Assembly: GCF_950100655.1 (NCBI RefSeq)
Contig: NZ_CATNLY010000023.1
Coordinates: 682,001 to 746,000, forward strand
Direction: 5' to 3'
From: Pleomorphomonas sp. T1.2MG-36
GTDB taxonomy: Bacteria > Pseudomonadota > Alphaproteobacteria > Rhizobiales > Pleomorphomonadaceae
DNA length: 64,000 nt
Numbering within the stretch: position 1 is the stretch's first letter; each line of letters begins with the position of its first letter. The position numbers and the translations under genes are program-made. Below, one piece after another: positions 44,065-52,381 of this stretch. Under the pieces are notes generated by a model. It did no database searches, was not told the DNA's origin, and saw nothing but the letters and a program-made list of their open reading frames with translations.

Positions 44065-44877
44065 TCAATCCTTCAGGCCGAGGACGTCGGCCATGTCGTA
44101 GCGGCCCGGCTTTCGGCCACGCGCCCAGAGCGCGGCTCGAACCGCTCCCTTGGCAAACTGCGCCCGGTCCTCGGCGACGTGCCTCAGCTCCAGCCGCTCG
44201 CCGGCGCCGGCGAGATAGACGGTGTGGTCGCCGACGACAGAACCGCCGCGCAGCGTGGCAAAGCCGATGGCGCCTTGCGGACGAGGGCCGGTGTAGCCGT
44301 CGCGGGAACGGACGGCGTAATCGTCGAGTTTGATGTCGCGGCCGCGCGCGGCGGCCTCGCCGAGCAGAAGAGCCGTGCCGGAGGGCGCATCCACCTTTTG
44401 CCGGTGGTGCATCTCCAGGATCTCGATGTCGAAATCCGGACCGAGAGCTCGAGCGGCCCGCTCGACCAGCACGGCGAGCAGGTTGACGCCGACGCTCATG
44501 TTGCCGGATTTGACCACCGTCGCGTGGCGGGCGGCGGCATCGATCTTCGCTTCGTCATCGGCCGAGCAGCCGGTGGTGCCGACGATGTGGACGATACGTG
44601 CCTGCGCCGCCAGTTCGGCGAACTCGACCGTGGCGGCCGGACTTGTGAAGTCGAGAATGCCTTCGGCGCCGACCACCGCGGCCAGCGCATCTGTCGTCAA
44701 AGGAACGCCGATCTCGCCAATGCCCGCCAGCATACCGGCATCCTCGCCAATCAGCGGACTGCCCTCCCGCTCGATGGCAGCATGGACCGCCACGCCCGCC
44801 GTCTCGGAGATGATGCGTACCAGCGTACGCCCCATGCGCCCACCGGCGCCGACCACAACGAGCTTCATGTCCGACAT
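44065..44877 (-). CDS. dapB: 4-hydroxy-tetrahydrodipicolinate reductase
   Basis: A 270-residue NAD(P)H-dependent reductase of the diaminopimelate/lysine pathway, feeding peptidoglycan synthesis. The N-terminal nucleotide-binding V-V-G-A-G-G-R-M-G and the substrate motif [13 protein letters not shown] (about 156-168) are both present. GAGG precedes ATG 44877; ATG 44868 is an alternative. It lies 105 bp upstream of gpmA. Confidence 0.95.
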   Translation of the reverse strand: MSDMKLVVVGAGGRMGRTLVRIISETAGVAVHAAIEREGSPLIGEDAGMLAGIGEIGVPLTTDALAAVVGAEGILDFTSPAATVEFAELAAQARIVHIVGTTGCSADDEAKIDAAARHATVVKSGNMSVGVNLLAVLVERAARALGPDFDIEILEMHHRQKVDAPSGTALLLGEAAARGRDIKLDDYAVRSRDGYTGPRPQGAIGFATLRGGSVVGDHTVYLAGAGERLELRHVAEDRAQFAKGAVRAALWARGRKPGRYDMADVLGLKD

Positions 44878-45015
44878 GTCCGACCTCGCGGTTCAGGGGA
44901 GAACACCGTTGCCATGGCGGCCTTCTATCACGCGAGAGCCGCGTGGTAATCCTTTAGTCGCAAAAATCCCTCGGGATCACGCTGGAAAAAACGCGTATTG
45001 GCGCGGATTTCCGCG

Positions 45016-45771
45016 TCACTCCTCGGTCACGCGGCCAATGGCATCGAGGATGAGGGCGATGTCGGACGGTCGCGACAGCCGGTGGTCGCCGTCTTTTACC
45101 AGCGTCAGCACCACGTCGTCGTCGACGAGACGGTCGACGATGCGCCGCGCGTGGGCATGAGGCACAGAAGTGTCGGCCATGCCCTGGATGATGATCACCG
45201 GCACGCCGAGGCGAAGCGGCGCATCGAGAAGGTTGTGCCTGGCGCCGTCACGGAAGAAATCGGCGGTGAGACGGTAGGCCGGACTTCCATATTCGCCGGG
45301 GACCTCGACGGTCTCCCCGGCATCCAGGCAAGCGCGCATTTCCGGCGGCAACGCCGGATAGAACAGCTTCTCGGTGAAATCGGGGGCCGGAGCGACGAGC
45401 ACCACACCCTTGAGCCCGGCAGGTTGCTCGCGGGCGAGCAGCAGCGCCATCCAGCCACCCATCGACGAGCCGACGAGAACGAACTCCGGACCGGCTTCGG
45501 CGGCGATCACGGCCTTCGCTTCGCCGAACCAGCGACCGATGCGGCCGTCCTCGAAAGCGCCGTCCGAACCGCCATGACCCGAATAGTCGAAGCGCACCAC
45601 CTTGCGGCCGTGCTCCTGACCCCAGGCCGCAACCGCCTCGGCCTTGGCTCCGGTCATGTCGGAGCGGAAACCGCCGAGCCAGACGATCGTCGGGCCGTCG
45701 CCGTCGCCGACGAGACCGCGAACAATCCGGCCGTCGTCGGGCAAGGTGATACTGATCGGCCGGTCCGACAT
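45016..45771 (-). CDS. Alpha/beta hydrolase
   Basis: A 251-residue serine hydrolase-fold protein. The nucleophile elbow is G-S-S-M-G-G (about 106-111), the oxyanion region W-L-G-G-F-R-S-D, the acid probably in G-M-A-D-T-S-V-P (about 204), and the His in K-D-G-D-H-R-L-S. Members include carboxylesterases and palmitoyl-protein thioesterase-like enzymes; the substrate is unknown. The frame runs open upstream, but GGAGCGGAGAGAA before ATG 45771 fixes the start. It is upstream of dapB on the same strand, 138 bp away. Confidence 0.87.
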   Translation of the reverse strand: MSDRPISITLPDDGRIVRGLVGDGDGPTIVWLGGFRSDMTGAKAEAVAAWGQEHGRKVVRFDYSGHGGSDGAFEDGRIGRWFGEAKAVIAAEAGPEFVLVGSSMGGWMALLLAREQPAGLKGVVLVAPAPDFTEKLFYPALPPEMRACLDAGETVEVPGEYGSPAYRLTADFFRDGARHNLLDAPLRLGVPVIIIQGMADTSVPHAHARRIVDRLVDDDVVLTLVKDGDHRLSRPSDIALILDAIGRVTEE

Positions 45772-46024
45772 TTCTCTCCGCTCCTCGCGTCCCACGCGTC
45801 GCATGTTGCCGTCGTTCAGGACAATATGCCGCTTCTTTAGCCCATTTCCCCGCCGATTGGCGTGTGCGACCTTGACTTTTTCGCACTCTCCAACGATTTT
45901 CAGGCCGTTGTCCAGTTTGCGAGTCCGTGCTTCACAGCAGGCTGCGGTTCGCCGTGAGGACAGCCGGTCATCCGTGGGTGGCGTCCCTGTCTCAAAGGTG
46001 CGATCGGTTTGACGATCAAGGTCC

Positions 46025-46052
46025 TTGACATGGTCGGGCGTCGACATATCCC
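46025..46052 (+). promoter_or_regulatory. Candidate promoter of infC
   Basis: TTGACA (46025-46030) and TATCCC (46047-46052) lie 16 bases apart, predicting a leader of about 35 bases before the infC start. The rest of the 323 bp gap back to the hydrolase gene (45772-46094) contains no gene that I can support. Confidence 0.45.
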
Positions 46053-46094
46053 GAGGAGCGACTGGTCCCATGAACTTCAGAGGAGTTGACAGCC

Positions 46095-46631
46095 ATTCGT
46101 CGCCCGTTCCGAGCCACCGCCCCCGTCAAGGAAGGTCCGCGCATCAATCGCGAAATCCGGGTCCCTCAGGTCCAACTGATCGGCGAGGATGGTGACAACC
46201 TCGGCGTTGTCGCGATCGCCGATGCCCTGGCCGCCGCTGCCGAGGCCGGTCTCGACCTTGTCGAGATTTCCCCGAATTCGACGCCTCCCGTCTGCAAGAT
46301 CCTGGACTTCGGCAAATACAAGTTCGAAGCCCAGAAGAAGGCGTCGGAAGCCCGCAAGAACCAGAAGATCGTCGAGATCAAGGAAGTCAAGCTTCGGCCC
46401 AACATCGACACGAACGACTACACCGTGAAGATGAAGAGCATGCTGCGCTTCTTCGAGGAGGGCGATAAGGTCAAGGTGACGCTGCGCTTCCGTGGCCGCG
46501 AAATGGCCCACCAGGACCTCGGCTTCAAGCTGCTTCAACAGGTCAAGGAAGAAACCGTAAACGTTGCCAAGGTCGAGAGCGAGCCGCGCCTCGAAGGCCG
46601 CCAGATGGTCATGTTGCTCGCCCCGCGCTGA
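46095..46631 (+). CDS. infC: Translation initiation factor IF-3, probable AUU start
   Basis: A 178-residue IF-3, which keeps 30S subunits free and checks start codons. Family stretches are [28 protein letters not shown] (end of the N-domain) and [12 protein letters not shown] in the C-domain. No ATG fits. TTG 46086 abuts the ribosome site AGAGGAG (ends 46085), too close to be used. ATT 46095 lies nine bases away and gives the usual N-terminus R-R-P-F-R. AUU starts in infC allow autoregulation in enterobacteria, because IF-3 rejects non-canonical starts. Confidence 0.93.
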   Translation: MRRPFRATAPVKEGPRINREIRVPQVQLIGEDGDNLGVVAIADALAAAAEAGLDLVEISPNSTPPVCKILDFGKYKFEAQKKASEARKNQKIVEIKEVKLRPNIDTNDYTVKMKSMLRFFEEGDKVKVTLRFRGREMAHQDLGFKLLQQVKEETVNVAKVESEPRLEGRQMVMLLAPR

Positions 46632-46648
46632 GCACTCGGGTCTTCTTC

Positions 46649-46695
46649 GAAAATGCTCCGGGCAGTTCCGCTGCGCCGGGGCATTTTCATTTTTG
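46649..46695 (+). terminator. Intrinsic terminator after infC
   Basis: GAAAATGC (46649-46656) pairs with GCATTTTC (46681-46688), with CCGG/CCGG and GCAG/CTGC continuing the stem inward to a five-base loop, and one bulge and one wobble pair. ATTTTT follows. The stem is about 17 base pairs. It should separate infC from rpmI. Confidence 0.85.
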
Positions 46696-47015
46696 CCGAG
46701 ACTGGCCTGCGTGGGCGACAGAGAAGCCCCCTGAGAAGCCCGTGCGCGCAAGCGCTCGGCGACCCGGCGGCTTCACCATCGCGCGAATCCGCCTTGCGCC
46801 CAGCGCCCTTTTCGGCTAGAAGCCCAGCCACTTCAGGTCGCCCGGCGTGGAGACGGCTTGCCGTATCCAAGGGCATGCCGTGGCGGCCGTGGAAGCTCAA
46901 CCCTGGACAGACCGTCTTGGCCTCCGCGGGATTACCGCGATGGCCGCAGGTCTTCCGGAAAGACAAGGTCAGCGAGGCCCCGCAAGGGATCTCCAAACAC
47001 TCGGAAACGAGCAAA
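46696..47015 (+). promoter_or_regulatory. Leader region of rpmI-rplT, no gene seen
   Basis: A 320 bp stretch between the infC terminator and rpmI. It should carry the rpmI promoter and leader. A small hairpin CGCGG/CCGCG (46925-46939) is visible. In enterobacteria L20 binds the rpmI leader to repress translation; whether this leader does so cannot be told by eye. The open frame running through it into rpmI lacks a convincing start. Confidence 0.4.
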
Positions 47016-47216
47016 ATGCCCAAGATGAAGACGAAGTCGGGCGCCAAGAAGCGCTTCAAGGTGACGGCCAATGGCCACATCAAGTCCGCCCAGGCCGGCA
47101 AGCGCCATGGCATGATCAAGCGGACCACCAAGTTCATCCGCAAGGCTCGCGGCACCACCGTGCTGTCGAAGCCGGATGAAATCATCATCAAGAAGAATTT
47201 CCTGCCCTACGCCTGA
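47016..47216 (+). CDS. rpmI: 50S ribosomal protein L35
   Basis: A 66-residue basic ribosomal protein with the family opening [15 protein letters not shown] and the late K-P-D-E. ATG 47016 gives the standard length; the longer open frame upstream is not protein-like. The ribosome site is weak (G-G-A-A-A-C-G-A-G), as might be expected for a gene under translational control. It is followed after 43 bp by rplT. Confidence 0.96.
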   Translation: MPKMKTKSGAKKRFKVTANGHIKSAQAGKRHGMIKRTTKFIRKARGTTVLSKPDEIIIKKNFLPYA

Positions 47217-47259
47217 TCCCGCGCGATCAAACGGCACTCACTATCGAGGAGACTGAATT

Positions 47260-47622
47260 ATGGCGCGCGTCAAGCGGGGCGTAACGTCCCATGCCAAGCA
47301 CAAGAAGGTTTTGGAAGCCGCCAAGGGCTACCGGGGCCGTCGCAAGAATACCATCAAGACCGCCAAGGCGGCTGTCGATCGCGCGATGCAGTATGCGACG
47401 CGTGACCGCCGGGCCAAGAAGCGCAACTTCCGCGCCCTCTGGATCCAGCGCATCAACGCCGCCGTTCGTGATGTCACCGGTGGCGAGCTGACCTACGCTC
47501 GCTTCATCGATCTCCTGGCCAAGGCCGGGATTGCCATCGATCGCAAGGTGCTGTCCGATCTCGCCATCAGCGAGCCGGCATCGTTTAAGGCCATCGTCGA
47601 GAAGGCCCAGGCTGCCGCTTAA
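47260..47622 (+). CDS. rplT: 50S ribosomal protein L20
   Basis: A 120-residue ribosomal protein that binds 23S rRNA early in assembly. The family start M-A-R-V-K-R-G-V and the basic Y-R-G-R-R-K-N-T stretch are present, with the C-terminal globular domain ending [17 protein letters not shown] sits before ATG 47260. It is co-transcribed with rpmI and closed by a strong terminator. Confidence 0.96.
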   Translation: MARVKRGVTSHAKHKKVLEAAKGYRGRRKNTIKTAKAAVDRAMQYATRDRRAKKRNFRALWIQRINAAVRDVTGGELTYARFIDLLAKAGIAIDRKVLSDLAISEPASFKAIVEKAQAAA

Positions 47623-47671
47623 TCGGCGACAGCGCGGGGCCGATCGCTGATCGGCCGCCCCCGACATTACG

Positions 47672-47705
47672 AGAGCGGCGCGCCGATCGGTGCGCCGCTC
47701 TTTTT
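47672..47705 (+). terminator. Intrinsic terminator after rplT
   Basis: GAGCGGCGC (47673-47681) pairs perfectly with GCGCCGCTC (47692-47700), with an extra A-T pair outside, followed by TTTTTG. A smaller inverted pair CCGATCG/CGATCGG precedes it. Confidence 0.9.
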
Positions 47706-47774
47706 GTTTCCAGGGGTGCATTCGCCGGTGAGACCGGCTAGAAGCCAGCCATCAGATCCGCCAGGACATCCGTC

Positions 47775-48857
47775 ATGACCGACATCGAACAGCTCGAAGC
47801 CTCCATTCTCGACGACATCCACGCCGCCAGTGACGAAGCCGCCCTTGAAAGCGTGCGCGTTGCCACCCTCGGCAAGCAGGGGTCGGTATCGGCGTTGCTG
47901 AAGACGCTCGGCGCCATGAGCCCGGACGAGCGGCGTACGCGCGGTGCGGCGATCAATGCGCTGAAAGACCGGGCTGCCCTCGCCATCGCCGACCGCAAGG
48001 CGGTTCTGAAGGCTGACGCCCTTGACGCTCGCCTCGCGCGCGAAACCGTGGACATCTCGCTGCCGGTCCGTCCGGGACCGCTGGCCGAGGGACGCATCCA
48101 CCCGGTGAGCCAGGTGATCGACGAGATCACCGCCATCTTCACCGATATGGGATTCGCGGTGGCCGAGGGGCCGGACATCGAGACCGACCACTATAACTTC
48201 ACCGCGCTCAACTTCCCGCCGGACCATCCGGCCCGCGAAATGCATGACACCTTCTTCCTGAAGCCGAAGGAAGACGGCTCGCGCCTGCTGCTCAGGACCC
48301 ACACCTCGCCGGTGCAGGTGCGCACCATGGAGAAGCAGAAGCCGCCCATCCGCATCATCGCGCCCGGCCGCACCTATCGCTGCGACAGCGATGCCACCCA
48401 CACGCCGATGTTCCACCAGGTGGAGGGGCTCGTCATCGACGAGACGACGCACTTCGGCCATCTCAAGTGGGTGTTGGAAGAGTTCCTGAAGGCCTTCTTC
48501 GAGGTCGATGAGGTCAAGACGCGCTTCCGCCCGTCCTTCTTCCCGTTCACCGAGCCGTCGATGGAAGTCGACGTTGGCTGCCGGCGGTCGGGCTCCGAGA
48601 TCCGCATCGGCGAGGGCGACGACTGGCTGGAGATCCTCGGCTGCGGCATGGTGCATCCGAACGTCATCCGCGCCGCCGGCCTCGACCCCGACGTCTACCA
48701 GGGCTTCGCCTTCGGAATGGGCATCGACCGCATCGCCATGCTGAAATACGGCATGCCCGACCTGCGCGCCTTCTTCGACGCCGATGCCCGCTGGCTGAAG
48801 CACTACGGCTTCCGTCCGCTCGACCTGCCGAGCCTCTACGGCGGTCTGACGGGATGA
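47775..48857 (+). CDS. pheS: Phenylalanyl-tRNA synthetase alpha subunit
   Basis: A 360-residue class II synthetase catalytic subunit. The N-terminal coiled coil (about 1-90) binds tRNA-Phe. Motif 2 region is [10 protein letters not shown] (about 212), and motif 3 is near [13 protein letters not shown] (about 310-322). It works as an alpha2-beta2 complex with PheT, encoded 82 bp downstream. AGGA precedes ATG 47775. Confidence 0.96.
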   Translation: MTDIEQLEASILDDIHAASDEAALESVRVATLGKQGSVSALLKTLGAMSPDERRTRGAAINALKDRAALAIADRKAVLKADALDARLARETVDISLPVRPGPLAEGRIHPVSQVIDEITAIFTDMGFAVAEGPDIETDHYNFTALNFPPDHPAREMHDTFFLKPKEDGSRLLLRTHTSPVQVRTMEKQKPPIRIIAPGRTYRCDSDATHTPMFHQVEGLVIDETTHFGHLKWVLEEFLKAFFEVDEVKTRFRPSFFPFTEPSMEVDVGCRRSGSEIRIGEGDDWLEILGCGMVHPNVIRAAGLDPDVYQGFAFGMGIDRIAMLKYGMPDLRAFFDADARWLKHYGFRPLDLPSLYGGLTG

Positions 48858-48939
48858 TGTCGGCGGCCCTTGCCACGATGTTCCCCCGCCCGCACGCCGG
48901 ACCAAGCCAATTAGAATTTCCGATTACGGATTTGCCAAA

Positions 48940-51354
48940 ATGAAGTTCACCCTCAGCTGGCTGAAAGACCATCTCGAAACGGAAGCCTCGCTCGACGAGG
49001 TCGTCGAGGCGCTCACCATGGTGGGCCTCGAGGTGGAGGAGGTTTCCGATCCATCGGCGCCGCTCAAGCCGTTCGTCGTTGCCAAGATCGTCACCGCCGA
49101 CAAGCACCCCAACGCCGACAAGCTGAAGCTGCTGTCGGTCGATGCCGGCAAGGGGCCGGTGCAGGTGGTTTGCGGCGCCCCCAATGCGCGCGCTGGCCTC
49201 AAAGGCGTGTTCGCGCTGCCCGGCGTCGTCATTCCGGCCACCGGTGACGTGCTTGAGGTCGGTACCATTCGCGGCGTCGAGAGCCGCGGCATGATGTGCT
49301 CGGAGCGCGAGCTCGGCCTGTCGGACGAGCACAACGGCATCATCGAGCTGCCCGAGGACGCTCCGATCGGCGTGTCGTTCGCCGACTATCGCGGCGGTGC
49401 CGACCCGGTGATCGATATCTCCATCACCCCCAACCGGCCCGACTGCCTCGGCGTTCGCGGCATTGCCCGCGATCTGGCGGCGCGCGGCCTCGGCAAGCTG
49501 AAGCCCGATCCGCTCTCCCCGGTCCCCGGCGCCTTCCCCTCGCCCGTGCCGATCGCGCTGAAATTCGATGGCGACGACACGCCCTGCCCGGTGTTCGCCG
49601 GTCGCGTGGTGCGCGGCCTCAAGAACGGCCCATCCCCGAAGTGGCTGCAGGACCGGCTCAAGGCCATAGGCCTTCGTCCGATCTCGGCGCTGGTCGACAT
49701 CACCAACTACCTGACCTTCGATCGCGGCCGGCCGCTGCACGTCTATGACGCCGACAAGCTGACCGGCACCATCTCGGCCCGCCTCGGCATGCCGGGCGAA
49801 AGCCTGCTGGCGCTCGATGGCAAGGCCTATGCGGTCGACGACAGCATGTGCGTCATCGCCGACGATGCCGCCGTGCTCGGCCTCGGCGGCGTGATGGGTG
49901 GCGAGACCACCGGTTCCACCGAAGCCACCACGTCCGTCTTCATCGAAAGCGCCTACTTCGATCCGGGCCGTACGGCTCGTACCGGCCGTCGCCTGGGCCT
50001 CAACTCCGATGCTCGCTTCCGGTTCGAACGCGGCATCGATCCCGGTTTCGTCGTCGCCGGCCTTGAACTCGCGACACGACTGGTGCTCGACCTCTGTGGC
50101 GGCGAAGCCTCCGACGTCGTGGTGGCAGGCAAGGAGCCCGTTCCCAATAAGGTGGTCGACTTCCCGCTATCCGAGGTGAAACGCCTCTCAGGCCTCGATC
50201 TTCCGGCTGAAACAGTGACCGGCACGCTTGAGAAGCTCGGCTTCTCGGTGACCGGCAGCGGCGACAGCCGTTCGGTCGCCGTGCCTTCGTGGCGCCCGGA
50301 CGTTTACGGCAAGGCCGACCTCGTCGAGGAAGTAGTGCGCATCGTCGGCCTCGACCAGGTGAAGGCGACGGCGCTTCCGCGCATCGCCTCGGTGTCGCAG
50401 AAGGTCTTGACGTCCCTGCAGACTCGCACCCGCCGCGCCAAGCGGACGCTGGCGGCGCGCGGCCTTGTCGAGGCGGTGACATGGTCGTTCCTTGCCAAGC
50501 CAATCGCCATGCTGTTCGGCGGCGGCGCGGCCGAACTCGAGCTCGCCAATCCGATCTCCGCCGACATGAGCGACATGCGGCCGAGCCTGATCCCCGGCCT
50601 GATGGCGGCGGTCAAGCGCAACGCCGACCGCGGCCTCTCCGATCTTTCGCTGTTCGAAGTTGGGCAGATCTTCGCAGGGGACCGGCCTCAGGACCAGAGC
50701 ATCGCCGCGACCGCAGTGCGCGAGGGCACTGCCGGGTTCGTCGGCGGCGGCCGTCATTGGGCCGGGCCAGCGACTTCCGTGACCGCCTTCGACGCCAAGG
50801 CCGACGCGCTGGCGCTGCTCGATGCGCTCGGCGTCGACATCTCGCGCGTGCAGATCGTCCGTTCGGCGCCGAGCTGGTTCCATCCGGGACGCTCGGGCAG
50901 CATCCAGCTCGGCCCGCAGACCGTGCTGGCCCATTTCGGCGAGCTGCATCCGGCCGTCATCGAAGCGCTCGACGCCGAGGGGCCGATCGTTGCCGCCGAG
51001 GTGATTCTCGATCGCATCCCGGTGGCCAAGGCGAAGTCGGGCCGCAGCAAGCCGGCGTTGGCGCTCTCCGCCTTCATGCCGGTCAGCCGCGACTTCGCCT
51101 TCGTGGTCGATGATGGCGTCGAGGTGGCCAAGATCATCAAGGCGGTGCAGGGTGCCGACAAGAAGCTGATCGGCAGCGTCGATGTGTTCGACATCTACAA
51201 GGGCGAGCACGTGGCCGCCGGGCAGAAGTCGGTCGCCATCGCCGTGACGCTGACGCCAAGCGACCGCACGCTGACCGACGAAGACATCGAGAAGGTGTCG
51301 AAGGCGATCGTCGCCGCCGTGCAAAAGGCGACGGGCGCCGCATTGCGCGGATAA
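48940..51354 (+). CDS. pheT: Phenylalanyl-tRNA synthetase beta subunit
   Basis: An 804-residue subunit. The N-terminal tRNA-binding domain has V-V-A-K-I-V-T-A-D-K-H-P-N-A-D-K-L (about 46-62), then B3/B4 editing domains (I-T-N-Y-L-T-F-D-R-G-R-P-L-H-V-Y-D), B5, a synthetase-like core and a C-terminal ferredoxin-fold anticodon-binding domain (S-R-D-F-A-F-V-V-D). The length is normal. A perfect 14 bp bidirectional terminator follows. Confidence 0.96.
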   Translation: MKFTLSWLKDHLETEASLDEVVEALTMVGLEVEEVSDPSAPLKPFVVAKIVTADKHPNADKLKLLSVDAGKGPVQVVCGAPNARAGLKGVFALPGVVIPATGDVLEVGTIRGVESRGMMCSERELGLSDEHNGIIELPEDAPIGVSFADYRGGADPVIDISITPNRPDCLGVRGIARDLAARGLGKLKPDPLSPVPGAFPSPVPIALKFDGDDTPCPVFAGRVVRGLKNGPSPKWLQDRLKAIGLRPISALVDITNYLTFDRGRPLHVYDADKLTGTISARLGMPGESLLALDGKAYAVDDSMCVIADDAAVLGLGGVMGGETTGSTEATTSVFIESAYFDPGRTARTGRRLGLNSDARFRFERGIDPGFVVAGLELATRLVLDLCGGEASDVVVAGKEPVPNKVVDFPLSEVKRLSGLDLPAETVTGTLEKLGFSVTGSGDSRSVAVPSWRPDVYGKADLVEEVVRIVGLDQVKATALPRIASVSQKVLTSLQTRTRRAKRTLAARGLVEAVTWSFLAKPIAMLFGGGAAELELANPISADMSDMRPSLIPGLMAAVKRNADRGLSDLSLFEVGQIFAGDRPQDQSIAATAVREGTAGFVGGGRHWAGPATSVTAFDAKADALALLDALGVDISRVQIVRSAPSWFHPGRSGSIQLGPQTVLAHFGELHPAVIEALDAEGPIVAAEVILDRIPVAKAKSGRSKPALALSAFMPVSRDFAFVVDDGVEVAKIIKAVQGADKKLIGSVDVFDIYKGEHVAAGQKSVAIAVTLTPSDRTLTDEDIEKVSKAIVAAVQKATGAALRG

Positions 51355-51376
51355 CACTTCCAAGCGCGCAGACTTG

Positions 51377-51412
51377 AAAAGGCCGCGGTCAGTTCAGAGA
51401 CCGCGGCCTTTT
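51377..51412. terminator. Bidirectional terminator between pheT and mepA
   Basis: AAAAGGCCGCGGTC (51377-51390) pairs perfectly over 14 bp with GACCGCGGCCTTTT (51399-51412) around an eight-base loop. It serves both convergent genes. Confidence 0.92.
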
Positions 51413-51415
51413 CTT

Positions 51416-52267
51416 TCACTTCGCCACCAGAACCTGCGAGCACTCCGGCGGAAGATCCTTCAAGGTGATCTCCGGCGGCGGCGGCTTGGGCTTCGATGGC
51501 TTCGTCGGCTTTGGCGGCGGTGCATACCAGCTCTGGAGCTCGGCACCGCAGCCGTCGCCCGTCGGCGGATCGGCCTGGGGCTTGCAGGTCGGCGAGTTGC
51601 GCGGGCAGGCGATGCGAACGTGGAAGTGGAAATCGTGACCCCACCACGGACGCACCTTGGACAGCCAGGCGCGATCGCCGCTGGCGCCTTCGCAGAGCGC
51701 CTTCTTGATGGCCCGGTTGACGAAGATACGCTCCACCTCCGGCTGCTTGGCGGCGAGGCGGATGATGTTGAACTGGCGGTTCGAGAACTTCTTCGGGTCG
51801 ACGCTGAGCGTGTCGGGCGCCAGCATCGACACGGCGCTCACCTTTTCGCGCTCGTCGTAGGAGAACTCTCGTTTCGGCATCGGTGTCAGCCAGATGTCGG
51901 CGTCGAGCCCAATCTGGTGGCTGGCGTGACCCGACGACATCGGGCCGCCGCGCGGCTGCGACATGTCGCCGACGAGGAGACCGTTCCAGCCGACCGACGG
52001 CGCTTTCGCCGCAAGATGCTCGAGGAAACCGACCAGAGCCGGATTGCCCCAGTTGCGATTGCGCGACAGGCGCATCACCTGCCAGGTCGGACCGTTGACG
52101 GGCAGCAGGTCCGCGCCGGCAAGGCAGCCTCGGGCATAGGAACCGATCGAGCGCGCAGCGAGTGGCGCCGGATCATTGACGGCGCCGAACAGCTGCTTGG
52201 CCGGCGTCTCGGCGGCGGCCGGCAGCGCGGTGGCTAGGAAGACGAGTGCGGCAAGACGACAGAACAT
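51416..52267 (-). CDS. mepA: Penicillin-insensitive murein endopeptidase MepA
   Basis: A 283-residue periplasmic zinc endopeptidase that cleaves D-Ala-DAP cross-links in peptidoglycan. The signal peptide ends near A-L-P-A-A-A (about 14-19). Zinc ligands lie in S-S-G-H-A-S-H-Q-I-G-L-D-A-D (about 111-124) and W-W-G-H-D-F-H-F-H-V-R (about 208-218). A proline/lysine-rich tail (P-P-P-K-P-T-K-P-S-K-P-K) is attached after the catalytic domain. An exact CtrA box lies 46-61 bases upstream, suggesting cell-cycle control (inference). Confidence 0.93.
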   Translation of the reverse strand: MFCRLAALVFLATALPAAAETPAKQLFGAVNDPAPLAARSIGSYARGCLAGADLLPVNGPTWQVMRLSRNRNWGNPALVGFLEHLAAKAPSVGWNGLLVGDMSQPRGGPMSSGHASHQIGLDADIWLTPMPKREFSYDEREKVSAVSMLAPDTLSVDPKKFSNRQFNIIRLAAKQPEVERIFVNRAIKKALCEGASGDRAWLSKVRPWWGHDFHFHVRIACPRNSPTCKPQADPPTGDGCGAELQSWYAPPPKPTKPSKPKPPPPEITLKDLPPECSQVLVAK

Positions 52268-52312
52268 GGGCTATTCCGGCTTGGTTGACGGATCATGCTG
52301 CGCCTTGGCCGA

Positions 52313-52328
52313 TTAACCGGAGATTAAC
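52313..52328. promoter_or_regulatory. CtrA box upstream of mepA
   Basis: TTAA (52313-52316), seven bases, TTAAC (52324-52328): an exact match to the alphaproteobacterial CtrA consensus TTAA-N7-TTAAC. It lies about 46-61 bases upstream of the mepA ATG. Binding is not demonstrated. Confidence 0.55.
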
Positions 52329-52381
52329 CAGGCGCAAGACGAAGCGGCTTCAGGAGCCCCACGCCGGATCGGGGCCGCCCG

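Noticed and set aside
46086..46094. TTG 46086 as the infC start
   Set aside because: No spacing between it and the Shine-Dalgarno sequence; ATT 46095 fits better.
46070..46200. ATG 46070 opening a short frame across the infC start
   Set aside because: Out of frame with IF-3, without a ribosome site of its own; it reads as a shifted translation of infC.
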